A program made the translations under genes and the position numbers. The notes under the pieces are model-generated. The model was not told where the DNA came from, did not search any database, and saw nothing but the letters and a program-made list of their open reading frames with translations. DNA of 64,000 nt from Ceratorhiza oryzae-sativae (lineage: Eukaryota > Basidiomycota > Agaricomycetes > Cantharellales > Ceratobasidiaceae), in assembly GCA_030998015.1 (NCBI GenBank), contig JARWMV010000237.1, forward strand, positions 806,001 through 870,000, given 5' to 3'. Every line of letters begins with the position of its first letter. Positions within the stretch are counted from its first letter, which is position 1. Positions 35,110-48,289 of the stretch are shown here, piece after piece.

Positions 35110-35582
35110 AGTTACTACGGGTGAAATGCATGCAGCTGCATGCAGCTAGGGGCTATAAGCCCCAAAATTGTCACCCAATTCCATTATAGTAGATTTCCGA
35201 ATGGAGGAAGACTGCCGAATATACGCAAGAAGAATGTTATTTGACGTGATTAGATAGTCCGTAAACAGGCATACAATCCAGCTAATGGACAAGGAAGCAG
35301 TCCGTAGCAGGATTAAGCGGGCCGACGGAAGCTCAGCTCATAGACCATGCAGGAGCAAAGCGGGCCGGCCGCATCCTAATTAGAAGCTCTAAATTTAGCA
35401 CCAAGTCTGTTTGATTCACCCCGAATGGTCTTAGATGAGGGTAACGGGAGCATATAACCCACCCCATACAGCCATCAGCAGATCGGTTTGATGTAACATG
35501 TAACGCCCAAGATTTGACCTCGGTCCCAAGCGCCATCAGAGATCGACACACAAATCGAAACCACCAGGCCACATAGTTCGAC
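35110..35582. promoter_or_regulatory. Divergent promoter region, lyase B / COX20
   Basis: About 470 nt with no coding frame. Contains GCATGCAGCTGCATGCAGCT near 35128-35147, a short palindrome-rich run immediately upstream of the lyase B start. It probably carries both promoters. Confidence 0.4.
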
Positions 35583-36159
35583 ATGTCAAGTAACCCACAA
35601 AGTGACACGAATTTGGGCGATGGGACACAGGTGAATCCAGGGGCAGGGACTTCGAGAACACTTCAAGCAATCAAGGTTCGTTTACAATTCACACCCATGT
35701 CACCACGTTTCTAAACGGTCTATTATGTGGAAGAAAGCAAATTGATCCGGTAGAGGATTTTCGTCGTATCCCATCTATGCCATGTGCTCGAGAGAGCCTG
35801 CTCTGGAATAGGAACTGGCGCAGGCGTTGGGGGTATCAGGTTCCTTTCCAGCCGTCGTGGGTTTGAATTATTCGGGCGGTAAAACTCGCATTGAAATTCT
35901 GAATGGAATAGGTATTTTGTTGAGTTGCCACTGGGCTGTGGGAACATTCGTCCTAGTGTCTTCTTTTTCGTGGTAAAGTAGCCTCGGCTCCTTTGTTGCG
36001 CTATCTGACGCGATCCCCAGGTATACGTGCCGCTCTGCCCTATCAAAAGAGCATAGGATCATGAAAACCATCGCGGAAAAATTCCCCCAACGAAACATCA
36101 AGAACCTCAAGCGAAAGGATTTAGAATCACCCAACAGCTCGAATACAGAATCCTCATAG
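35583..36159 (+). CDS. COX20: Cytochrome c oxidase assembly protein Cox20
   Basis: Inner-membrane chaperone for Cox2 maturation in complex IV assembly. Found by joining four short exons. Exon 1 starts at the ATG at 35583 (MSSNPQSDTNLGDG) and ends at 35675. Exon 2 begins after an AAAG acceptor near 35738 with QIDPVEDFRRIP and the Cox20 signature PCARESLL. Exon 3, after a roughly 53-nt intron, carries LLSCHWAVGTFVLVSSFSW, the second membrane helix. Exon 4 is a basic tail (KTIAEKFPQRNIKNLKRKD) ending at the TAG at 36157-36159. The glycine-rich first helix (GIGTGAGVGGIRFLSSRRG) is in another frame from PCARESLL, with the change at 35805-35806. This fits two missing Gs of a TGGGGA or one extra base. 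Convergent with the rhodanese gene, 52 nt apart. Confidence 0.85.
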
Positions 36160-36211
36160 CGCCTTTGTTGGTACATTCACATGTACATACCGTTCATCAC
36201 AAACCTGTCGA

Positions 36212-36849
36212 CTAATATGTCCCCCAAACCTCTTTTCTCCACTTCTCTACCAATGCTGGGTCGTCCTAGTGACAACATTAGCGATGAATCGGCTGCCGCA
36301 TTGCAGGATGGCAAACCTTGAAATGCCTCTGGAATTCTGTGAAACCACCGCGAAGGACGTATATCTCTTGTTGAGGTGTCACCCCCGGGTTCAGTCTATT
36401 ATTTCTTGTTTCGGCGTATATTCTCGCCGCTTTGGGACCTCTGTGAAACGGGTTAGCAAACGGCGCACGCTCACAAGTGCGACCAAAATTACCTTTGTTG
36501 TGACAACGCACAGTGAAATATCATCTTTGGCACGTCCTTGGTTGCGTTACAAGGCTGTCGACCGTTGTGAGGTAGTTTCCCGACGGCGCCCGCACGCATC
36601 CAACAATATTTCCTCCCTGTTTTACTAAAATTGGCGTCAAGTCGTAGTGAAATGTAGCAACTGATAGCCTACGATAAAATCGTCGTCACGGACGTCCACC
36701 ACTGCCTAGTGAACCTTGGTCTTAGTCTATGAAGCGTGCATAATAAAAGTGCCTACATAGTCCTTCATGGCTTTGTTTTCGCCCTTCATTAGCTCGCCCA
36801 GCTCCGTGGGCGACATGTACCGAAACGCTGGTCCAGAAAACGTCGACAT
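36212..36849 (-). CDS. Small rhodanese-fold phosphatase, Cdc25/Acr2-like (Ych1/Ibp1 type)
   Basis: Single-domain rhodanese protein related to Cdc25-family phosphatases and arsenate reductases; the substrate cannot be told from sequence. The ATG at 36849 gives MSTFSGPAFRYMSPTELGEL. Five exons join with matched phases. They carry VVDVRDDDFIGGNIVGCVRAPSG (CH2-A type start), then the active loop HCALSQQR, which fits HCx5R with the nucleophilic Cys and phosphate-binding Arg, then GPKAARIYAETRNN, IYVLRGGFTEFQ and the ending DDPALVEKWRKEVWGTY. The stop lies at 36212-36214. Length is about 145 aa, normal for this group. The frame changes at 36546-36547 (SLV to NATKDVP), consistent with one missing A in the coding strand. 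A plus-strand frame across the locus (36269-36628) is a shadow. Confidence 0.85.
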
Positions 36850-37158
36850 GGCTCGAAGATAGGGTGAAAACAGAGCAGAGCGTGTCACAGAATATCTAAT
36901 TTTTCGGCCTGCAGATAGAGTTACGAACAATTTTTTCATACAACAACCAAACACAATCGTATGATGTGATGGCTAGGCTGAATTGTGGGAGACAACTAGG
37001 GGCGCTAAATAGGGGCTTGGTTGGTCAGCAAGTGGCGTAGCTTCTTGGCGCTAAAGTTTATGCCACTCTACTCCCACAGCCAGCTTGACATAGAATAGAG
37101 GCCTAGCTTGATTATTGAAAAAGAAATCAAAATTAGATTTGATAATCTCGTTTGCCCA

Positions 37159-38971
37159 ATGTCTCTCAACCTACCTGGCTTTTACTTTGATCCCGAGCGC
37201 AATCGCTATTTTCCCGTATCCTCTTTGCCTGCAGGAATGTCGATACCCACCACTAAAACGGGACAAGACGCAACCCAGACAAGAAAATCAAACTCGCACG
37301 AGGCACAGTCGTCTGGCTCTAAACGAAAAAGACAAAAAACTGTTACGGACGTGGCTCCCGGCCCGAGACCGTCTATTCAACCAACTCGGAGCCAGAGTCG
37401 ACGGGGCACGATGTATTATGCACGCGAGCCCAAACACGTCTTTTGCTGAAAGGAGCCACTTGGTGCAGTAAGCCCAGTCTTGCCTCTCTTTAGTATCACC
37501 AAATTCGAACGATTGGGCCAATACAGCCAAATGGAAGCCCAGGCCATTGCACGCACGAGACTCCGGTCTCGGGAAGAATTGCTCGTCGGCTCGGGTTGCC
37601 GTCTGACGGCTCTGGCGGTAGGTCCGAATTATGTGTGCTTGGCTCGAATGCTGAGCTTGGGCACAGGTGGAAGACAAGCCAGACGGGTATCAAATTGCGG
37701 GTGACAGCCGGGGGTGGCTGTACGTCCGACAACCGTTGGCAAGGCAAGATGATTCGCGCACAGATGGCTCGCATTTCGACGACTCGGGGGCCTACATTAG
37801 TTCAACGAGGTGGAGCTGTGATATGGGGCTTATGACCAAGGTAATGACAAGGCAACTCTCCAAACGAAATAAACGCTTTGATCGTATGACGTTTTTAGAT
37901 CACTGCTGCGAGCTTGATTCAAGATCGCTTCTTGTAGGGCAATATCTGTGTTAGAGCAACCTGATTTTCACAGCCTACTTAATGCAGCGTCGCTTCATTT
38001 GGTCCACACGCCAAGATACTTGTTGGTGCACTAGATGCATCGGAAGAGTGGGTAATTTTGTGTATGGAACCTGTCGAGACTAATACAGTGACAGAAGCGA
38101 TGTTTCCGCATTTATACTAGAGCCACAAAGGCTACGATATGTGGACTGCCGTTTTTGAACCGACGGGCGAACTGGGTCTGCGACGCTTGGTCTTCATAAG
38201 AAGGCCATGTATATCCAAGACCTGGATAACCGAATGGGCATTCGATCATTGAATACTGGAAGTGACGTGATGTCAGTGTGTAAGCGACAGGTGATCTCGA
38301 TTCCGCCTTGTTGGTTGTTCGTAGCTAATTGAGAGCAGAACATGGTTTATACTGGTGAGAGGTCCGGTACCGTTCGGTTATTCGACCTGCGCTCGGGCTC
38401 GGGGTCAACAGGCTCGCCATTAGTCAAGATGACTTCGATGGCTACCAACGTCGAAGTGTACAGAGACTGGGAAATGATTGTTGCGGCGGCGGCCGGTGAT
38501 GTATGCGTCTTTCTGTGGCAACTGCTGTGGCTGAGACCGCATCCCAGATGCAAAGTTTTGACATGCGATTCATGAAAACAGAGAGCGGCCAAACCAGGGC
38601 CCTGCTCGAGTTTGAGGGCCACAAAAACACATATATGCACGACTTGGTGAGTGCTGCTACGGCCCAGCCCATGTTTCCTAAATGGATCTCCTCAGGGGTT
38701 CGCGGTTCTTGCGTCTGGTGACTTTGTGGTTGCGGCCGGGATCGACCGGCGAGTGAGAGCGTGGTCGACGCGCACGGGCGAACAGGTGACGGGCACCTGT
38801 GGGGGCGCGCGCGACAGTCTGCTCGGCGACTCGCCTGCGGACGGCGACATTCTGGCGATGTGCGGGGGCGAGGGCGCGGTGTGGCTCGGGTGCGAGCGGT
38901 CAGTCAGCCACTTTGAGATCGGCTCGGGCACACAGTGGGACGACCGTTCGGGGCTATTCCGGAGAAGCTGA
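37159..38971 (+). CDS. WD40 protein, DCAF4/WDR21-like CRL4 substrate receptor candidate
   Basis: The N-terminus MSLNLPGFYFDPERNRYFP matches the LPGFYxDPExNRYF signature of DCAF4-type proteins, which dock WD40 propellers onto DDB1-Cul4 ubiquitin ligases. A Ser/Lys-rich linker (GSKRKRQK) follows, then RTWLPARDRLFNQLGARVDG in a different frame. The switch is at the A6 run at 37334-37339, fitting one extra A. Introns fit at about 37471-37493, 37618-37669 (GTAGGT...GCACAG) and several later sites. WD-like strands include GWLYVRQPL, GPHAKILVGALDAS, GTVRLFDLRSG, FEGHKNTYMHDL and DRRVRAWSTRTGEQ, and the protein ends HFEIGSGTQWDDRSGL. The stop is at 38971. Central exons (about 37980-38340) are poorly resolved. 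Confidence 0.78.
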
Positions 38972-40045
38972 TGGAACATCCCATGGAACACGCGTGGAGC
39001 TGTTTGTCACGTTATTTGCAATTCCATCCATCACGCACAGACCACCCCCGCCCCGCCCGGGTATATAAGCACCCTCGCGCCTGCAGCATCGACATCCACT
39101 CCTCCCCCTTCCCCCCTCACCCAGGTGAGCTCCCTCCACTCCCAGGAGTGCCACCAAACGTCAAGCTGGGCCTTTACACAGGTTGGTGCATTGGAGAACC
39201 TCATGATTTCTTGATCCATCCATGTTGACACGTATAGCAGCGGTTTCGCTGTTGTATGCAGGCTTCAGGTTCAGGGAACTATGTTCGGGTTGGCTCTATT
39301 GCATCGCTGGCTTTAGTCGTCGTGGCGCCCTCGAGTGGACGGTGTTCTGCTTAGGTGCATTATGACACGACCTCCGGGTCAGCGTGTGGTTGACGCGCAA
39401 ATATTTTCCTCGTTCAGGTGTCGCTCACGGTGGCTATTCCATCCGTGTGCGCCCTGCGTGGTAAAGTTGTGCGGATCAACCACTGCTACCCGGTGGATTC
39501 TCCTCATTTGTCCATGTTCCCGTTGTCCCATCCCTCTACCCTATGCTCCACTCCTGAATCCTTCGCTTGACTGTACCGCCTTAGAATGAGGGATTGTCGT
39601 GAACAATGTCGTCCATTATTCTCATTCGTGTTGGTGTGCCCCGTTAGCGTAAATGTGGTGCGACAGATGTAACCCTGACGATCCTTGTGGCCTGGACTCG
39701 TGGATCTCTGTGCAACTCGCTCGCCACGGGGGGCTTCTACCTTGCATATCGTGACTAGTGGGTTGATCCTGAATGCATGGTGGGATCGAAAACTGTGCTG
39801 GGTTATAATGAATGTCCTCACTTATAGTTGCCATCGGGCTCGTTGCGGATGCGGTTTTTGTTCCAACCCAGTTGTGTTTCTTGTCCCCTTCGCTTACGTC
39901 GTCCCAGTATGGTCACGAGCTCAAGCGTAAATGAGGGATATTGGACCAAGTAATGGATTTTATAGTAAATATTACGACAGCAGCAAGTCATGTAATCCAG
40001 TAGTCAATGCAAGACAACGAATCAAGAACACTCTTCAATCCTTTT
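38972..40045 (+). promoter_or_regulatory. Gene-free kilobase with a strong TATA box at 39062-39068
   Basis: GGGTATATAAGC at 39059-39070 is followed by a C-rich leader (about 39095-39125) and splice-like signals: CAG/GTGAGC at about 39122-39128 and a TTACACAG acceptor near 39180. This resembles the TATA-led unit at 13.84 kb. No reading frame of useful length follows, so a spliced non-coding RNA or a gene broken by sequence errors is possible. The rest up to the YPK1 stop shows nothing I can support. Confidence 0.4.
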
Positions 40046-42364
<2,319 letters not shown>

Positions 42365-42838
42365 GGTATATATATCAGGGAGCGGGGTTGACGTCTGGCA
42401 GGAGTCTATCAACCACTAGTCGCAGTGGCGGCCGTGTTGTACGTACAAGAAGAAAACGGCGGATATATAGGCAAACTGGCCGTGCAGAAAAAGACTGGGC
42501 GTGGCAGAGAGAGAGAGTAGTGAAGGAGACGAATGCAAATCTAGCGCGTCAACAAGCCCACACCATTGCTTATTCAAAATCATGACTATTTCATCACTTC
42601 ACAATTATATCATGACTACGAGATAATGTACGACAGCAGAACGAGCCACACCAGCTATAGAACGCTACAAGCGAGCCAGCGGGTCATAGGTGCTTCGCAA
42701 ACTGATTTCCGGGGGTCAAGGCAACAGGTTTGTGGTAATCAAAATCTGTTGCTGGACCAAGACACACCCGTTGCAGATAGAATCTCCGCATCTCAAAATA
42801 CGAATTGCTGGCGAAAAGTCACCACCGCTCATCCGAGC

Positions 42839-45554
42839 CTTGATATCACATCCTGAGGTATACACTCTTTCGGAACATTACCTATGGCCTATGGCAACTC
42901 ATCAGCAACCGTATTTTACATGATAATACAAACATACCTTGCGTAAAACATCTTGCCCGCCAACATCCCAGCCCGTCTCTGCAACCGGAAGCATGATCCT
43001 TCCCAACAGCCGCTCGATCAACTCTCCAATCCCGTATTTTTCCCCTGTATACTTCCTCCAGACCAGAATATTTGCCAATAACTTGCTCATTTTGACAAGA
43101 TACCGCACCCGGGCCGGCACAGACTCAGGGTCAAATGGCGCAGACGCCTGCGTCGGTGCGAGGTACTGGCTGGCCTGAAGCTGGGCTTCATCCACCGCCT
43201 TGCGAAACGGTACCACACACGCATTGAGAAGAGCACCTATCTTGGTTGTATCCGCCTCGAGTGTCGCCTCGATTTGTTCCGCAACATCCTTCAGCCGCCT
43301 GACGTGTTTTGCACTGTACGGATCCAGAGCGCCGCTCTGGATGAGTTTGGCCACCCGAGGAATGACTGCTGTGGCAACCATTGAGAGCACCAGGTCCTCG
43401 TCGGGTGTCGGCTCCGTCGGTTCACCTTCGCCGTCAGTCGGTCGCGAAAAATCGTGCAGCGAACTGTACCACCTAAACTCGTCCAACGAGCGCCGGTCCT
43501 ACATACGCAGTTCTAGTACTTGCTTATATATCACAAGGAAAGACTCACCAACATAGGATCCCACAGACAGATCTCCAACCGACACCACATCTCCCAAGCA
43601 CCAACAACCCCGAGCGAGCCCCACGCCCCACGATAGCTGTCTCCCCATGTACTCCTCCACTTCCCAAACCACCTGGCAACACCCTTTCTTGGGTCTCTAA
43701 ACTCATCCGAGGTCACATCCGCAAACACCTCTCCCGCCTGGTCTCGGCACCTTTTTACGGCGACCTCGAAATCACGCTCATCGTCCGAACCAAGCGACCC
43801 ATCAGTCGAATATCCTTCGTCTGGATGGGAACTCGCGCCGGTGCGCTTTGTTCGGCGGGCTTGGCGTGCAGTTCGACGTGCGCGACGGACTGCGGACTGC
43901 GGAGCAGAGGCGCTGGGAAGTGTTCGTCCGAGGTCATCAACTTCCATAGCTGTCTCATCGGTCGGCAGGGCGCCTAGAACGAGGGATAGATCGTCGTCGA
44001 GGTCTTCGCGCCGCCGCTTTGCCACCATCTCGGCGCGCTCGGTGAGAAGAGAGGCGAAATCGTCTTCAATCTTTTCAACCCTTGGAAACTGCGTACAAGT
44101 CAGCAAAAGCTAGTACGAACCCAAACCACAAACCTTTTCGTCCAAAAAGTCGGCCAAGGTATCCATCCACTCTTTGAAACCGTTGAACCAAGCGCGTTTG
44201 TCCTCGGCCTCGGTCACAAGCTCTCGTAACCTCGTTTCTTGTTGTTCAAGAGAGGATCGCTCCTCGCCGAGAGAGGTTAGAGACTTGGTATTTCCAGCAT
44301 GTGAGGTAGTCAGTTTAGTGAGAGTCTGAGTTAGGCGAGCGATGGCGGGGTCAAGTGTGGGTACTGGAGTCTGAGCCGGGACTGGATAAATGGTCAATCA
44401 AAGCTAAACAACGCATGAAAAACGACGTACTCGGGGCGGCTTTGTAGATCTGCTTTTCTTCAACAATGTGGGCACGGCTGTTATTCCCGCCCCTCCTAAC
44501 CTGCGCTAGCTCCCACGCCCGAGTCTCTTCGTCGTCCTCTTCACTGCGCCAAATGAGCATACGCCGTGAGACATAGAAAATACACTCACACATCTTCAAT
44601 CATTTCGATCATCCCTTCCTTTCGTTGCCGCTCCGCCTCCTTCCTTCCCTTCTTTCCCAACGCGATTCGCTCCTGCGCCCCGGTGTATTCCGCGTCGTCG
44701 TCGTCGCCCTCTCCTAGATCATCATCTTCCCGCATAAGTCGACTCTCGGGATGCGGCCCCTGGTACGTATCAGCATCATCCCGCCGCGTGACAGACAGCG
44801 AAATAAAGTCTTCCCGTGTAGAGGCCTGCCCAGTAGCGCGCATCCGCTCTCGTTTCTTTTTAGCATCGATTACTGCAGAGGATAATGGTATTTCAGTTGG
44901 GCGAGCTACGCAAACGCATGAGTACGAGAGCACAGTAGTAGCTGAGATTGGCTTACTGTCAAAAACATCGCCTGCGTCGAGGTCGTTTTCGATCACCATG
45001 GCGCCATCTGCCTCATCAATGCCTAGCGTCATTTCTACGTCTTGCGTGCTCGGCGTAGGTGCAGGCGCAGATTGCGTGGCTGCCTTGAGTTCATCCAAGT
45101 ATGCCTTGTTGTACACTGGGGCAGAGTTTGTCCTAGATATACTAGCTTGCTCGAGTGATTCCGGCATCCTTATCCTAAAACGAGTTAGTCATTTTCTCAA
45201 ATAAGCCACTGAGACGACATACACAGCAGGATTTGCCAACTTGCTCTTTCTTCCGAGCTCTGACCTCTTTGAAGTCTGCCCCTCCGAGCCATCCTGCCCG
45301 TCGAAATATAATCAAAACTTGATTACACGTGGTCCGCGATCACTCACCTCTTCATCTTGTCCAAAACTCAGCTTTGCGCGCGCCTTTTGTTTGTTCTTAT
45401 TCTTCATCTTAGCCATGAGGCTCATTGCCCCTGGACTCTGCTCTTCCTCCTGTTTTCCATCATTCTCGGGCTCTGGAGATGGAGGGCGGGCGCGGTTCGG
45501 TCGTGATTTGGTGCGTTTGAATATGGGTGCTGGAACATCGGACATGGAGGTCAA
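42839..45554 (-). CDS. GCFC-domain splicing-related protein (PAXBP1/GCFC1-like)
   Basis: Members of this family bind the spliceosome disassembly or late splicing machinery; the role here is inferred. The ATG at 45554 (or 45545) gives MSDVPAPIFKRTKSRPNRAR, a basic/acidic head (KMKNKNKQKARAKLSFGQDEE). The middle region is rich in Asp/Glu/Lys with IDAKKKRERMRATGQAS, REDFISLSV and ALGKKGRKEAERQRK. A coiled coil (ERSSLEQQETRLRELVTEAE) and DLDDDLSLVLGALP come next. The GCFC core follows: DVTSDEFRDPRKGVARWFGKW, YRGAWGSLGVVGAWEMWCRLE, FRWYSSLHDF, VIPRVAKLI and LDPYSAKHVRRLKDV. A last short exon after an intron of about 50 nt probably ends with IPQDVISRLG at 42839, but that exon is uncertain. No internal frame break was noticed. 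Confidence 0.8.
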
Positions 45555-45771
45555 GTCAAAGTCCTTGATGTAAGCGCCGAAGGTGCGCTGTCACGTGTTT
45601 CAAACACCACAATGGGACAATTACTGGCAATTGCATCCCGCACTCCCGTATCACATATAATATGTATGTATTTTAAGGCCACTATACTGCAGCACTCAAA
45701 TGTCCACGCTACACCTGTGAATATTTAACTGGATAATTCCGCATGTAGATTATATCATAGGTATATTGTAT

Positions 45772-45970
45772 CACTGGGCAAAAATCTCAAGGCGTACTCA
45801 ACCAAATCGATCCGTGATTACGAGCGTCCTGGGCGCTCATGAGCGATACCTATTATCAGTAGTGGTCACAAGGACGATCTCATGAGTACTCCTGATAATA
45901 GGTTGCACTCATAAGCGACATAGTTGGTTATGAACGCTCGCGATCACGAGTGGATTTTTGCGACGTAGTG
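45772..45970. mobile_element. MITE-like foldback element, about 200 bp
   Basis: Long imperfect inverted repeat. Left outer CACTGGGCAAAAATC (45772-45786) pairs with right GATTTTTGCGACGTAGTG (45953-45970). Inner arms share CGTGAT/CGAGCGT words. The innermost arms ACCTATTATCAG (45848-45859) and CTGATAATAGGT (45892-45903) are perfect 12-mers around a 32-nt loop. It has no coding capacity. It ends 7 bp from the stop codon of the neighbouring membrane-protein gene. Whether it is transposable needs other copies; a clear target-site duplication was not seen. Confidence 0.6.
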
Positions 45971-45977
45971 TTTGATT

Positions 45978-47195
45978 TTAGGCATCACTCCGAGTTCGCC
46001 TGATACGCTGGATGCGCCGGCGTCTCTCGTAGACCCACTCTTTGAAGTATCTAAAGCAATCAAGGATTTGCTGCCCAATCATAACCAGAGCGATGACCTG
46101 GCCATACGACCATTTACTCAAAGCCTGTTTCGGACCATCGTTCCGGGCGACCATCAGCTCGGTCATAATTATCATGTATACCAAGCCGATCCAGCCGCCA
46201 AACGGATTAATATGCCCTATTATAGACATTCTAAGCAATGATTTGTGGCGGCTGAAAGACACTCACTTTTCTTCTTGCGTCGCATCTGTTTAGCAAATTT
46301 ATAGGCTGCAGAGCTTTTGGCTACTTCGGAGCCGTAACGAAGGTACCAATAACTCCAAAGAAGCGTGTAGTACAACGACCCGAGTGCAGGGATGGCGCCA
46401 ATGGCAAATATGAATAGTGCGAACCCACGCAGTCCTCGGTTTGTTGCACTGACTGTGGCAAATACCACAACCTTGATTTGCTGATTTGCGGTGCAGTTTG
46501 TTCGGCCATGTGGAACACCAAATGTCCATGGGTCTGACCAAATTTGAAGGCCCCAGTAGCACCAGAAGCTCGTGAATATCAGGCTAGCCGCGTTGATCGA
46601 GAACCCCAACGTTCGAATCTGCTTACTTGTGAGTAGTTTGTGAGAATATATCAACAGCACGCACATATGGAACGTTGACCGATACAAAAGCGGTGCTGAT
46701 AGTTGTCAGCTGTACACAACGATCAGCCAGGATAGTAAGACCATGTCGCGCCATACCATTGATACGACCAGTGCGTCAAACAAACTCAAGCCCTTCGTCT
46801 TCCAAGTTATTAATGAAGCAATAATCAGACCCCCTGAAATGGTGTAAGAGTTTCGGGAGGTATCGCGAAAAGCCTTTTCGTTCTCGTGTAGCCAAGACCC
46901 AACTGCCTGCAACTGGAGTTAGGGAATTAATAAGAGCAGATGCTTTAGCTCACCATATTTATTATTGTCTGGACATAAATCGCAACGCGGACCTAGTTAA
47001 GTTATGTCAGAAACATTGGACAGGCTACATGTATGCGTGGCTTACCCCAACTCCCTAAATTGGTCAGGCTTATCAAATGGCTTCGCGCTGCAAATCAAGA
47101 CTCACAGATATGTCTGCGCTTGTTACAATATTGGTGCAAGGGTCTTTATCATAGAGAGGGGGAGACGCGCAGATACTTGGGGTGTTTGAAGACAT
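45978..47195 (-). CDS. Polytopic integral membrane protein, unknown function
   Basis: The ATG at 47195 gives MSSNTPSICASPPLYDKDPC. An intron leads to RVAIYVQTIINM, then helices around YTISGGLIIASLITWKTKGLS (Gly/Ile/Leu-rich), LFDALVVSMVW, LTTISTAFVSVNVPYV, TLGFSINAASLIFTSFWCYW, GFALFIFAIGAIPALGSLYY and GGWIGLVYMIIMTELMVA, ending in an Arg-rich tail (EWVYERRRRIQRIRRTRSD). About seven membrane segments with a cytosolic basic tail fit a family frequent in agaricomycetes that has no known function. Exons are short and well phased. The last exon's stop (TAA at 45978-45980) is almost touching the MITE-like hairpin. A transport or receptor role cannot be inferred. Confidence 0.7.
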
Positions 47196-47289
47196 GATCA
47201 GAATAGCTGAGGCCGACAGTGGCTCATGGATATTATATAGGTAAGAACAGACGCTGTGCACTGCCCTGGGTAGCAGCCATCAAAATGGA

Positions 47290-48040
47290 TCGGCTTTCCA
47301 TTTTGAGATATGGCTTACGAGAACGCTGACTTGGGCTGGACCCATCTTTGTTTTGGGTATTTCCAAAGCTTGGACATCGGCAAGAAGGTCGGCGAGCTCT
47401 CGTTGAACGAGGATCGAGGCTCATTGTAATGCAGGGTTGGAGGATTTTGCGAGTGCGTTTGGACATGGAGCCGAACGATGTCTGATGTGCTCATGAGTGC
47501 CATCGCTTCCTAAGGAAACTATTCAATGGTACTATTGAAACCGTATTGGGATCCTCAGGGACTCTATGACGGACCTGGAATTGTCATCGAGCTGTAAAAT
47601 TTCCCATAATATCTGCTGCTCGTCTGAGGCACATAGAGCGGCGGTGGACTCGTTTTGTTGAACAGCACGAGGGATATGACCACTGGCACTATACTGTCAT
47701 TCTCGAACATTGGCAACTGTTTGCGGATTCATTTGTGAGTACTGAAAAAGACACGAGACGTTGACGGGATATGGGCTCCGTACCGGGCTACTACTATCTA
47801 CCAGCACGTCCACTATTTTTACAAGGCGATTTCAGAAAACGCATTAGGTGATTCGGGCGATGGAATTGGGCAGGCAATCTTGGCCAGCGATCTCGGGGAG
47901 CAGATTCGACAACGCACGAGGCGAGACCGAGCAACGTTGTTAATCAAGCCTGTAACAAAATGTGGAATCCCGGCTGATCGCGTAGTCAAAATTTTCCCAT
48001 CCAAAAATTTCCCACTGCCTGACTCGAACAAGCGGCCTCG
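47290..48040 (+). pseudogene. Coding-like segments of an unrecognised plus-strand gene, frame broken
   Basis: Three stretches look coding. At about 47330-47480: LGLDPSLFWVFPKLGHRQEG and ALVERGSRLIVMQGWRILRV. At about 47535-47725: PYWDPQGLYDGPGIVIEL and, one base out of frame, KFPIISAARLRHIERRW up to HWQLFADSF, ending at a GTGAGT donor. After a TACCAG acceptor at about 47808 comes HVHYFYKAISENALGDSGDG to RDRATLLIKP. The frame change near 47596-47600 fits one missing G. The 3' end runs toward the antisense tRNA, so the true stop is unclear. This may be a real gene with consensus errors or a decaying one. I do not recognise the family. Confidence 0.45.
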
Positions 48041-48080
48041 TCATTACTAGTGACGCGCTCTACCACTGAGCTAAGCGGGA
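48009..48080 (-). tRNA. tRNA-Thr (anticodon AGU)
   Basis: The minus strand folds as a canonical 72-nt tRNA without intron. The acceptor stem TCCCGCT/AGTGGGA has one G-U pair. The D arm is GCTC-AGTGGTA-GAGC. The anticodon stem CGTCA/TGACG encloses loop CTAGTAA with AGT at positions 34-36. The T arm is GCTTG-TTCGAGT-CAGGC. The internal box A (TAGCTCAGTGG) and box B (GTTCGAGTC) match. A T5 run (AATTTTTGG) follows the 3' end as a Pol III terminator. The AGU anticodon should be edited to IGU and decode Thr. Confidence 0.95.
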
Positions 48081-48289
48081 CTGTCGTTCCCTGTTTGGTC
48101 AGGACGCCTCCTGTCGTATTTGCCATGTGTCGAGTTTTGTAAAGGGTACTCTGCTCTGGACCTTTTGCGGTCCCGGCCACTGGATGTTGCTGGCCGAGTC
48201 CTGGCCGATCTCAGCCGATTGCTAGCTTGTGAGTTGGGTTTTCTAAAAATTGGAGCGCATACATACTAGTCCTCTGGCACATTCACCTC

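Noticed and set aside
36269..36628. 119-codon plus-strand frame
   Set aside because: Antisense to the rhodanese phosphatase, whose HCx5R loop and spliced exons are clear on the minus strand.
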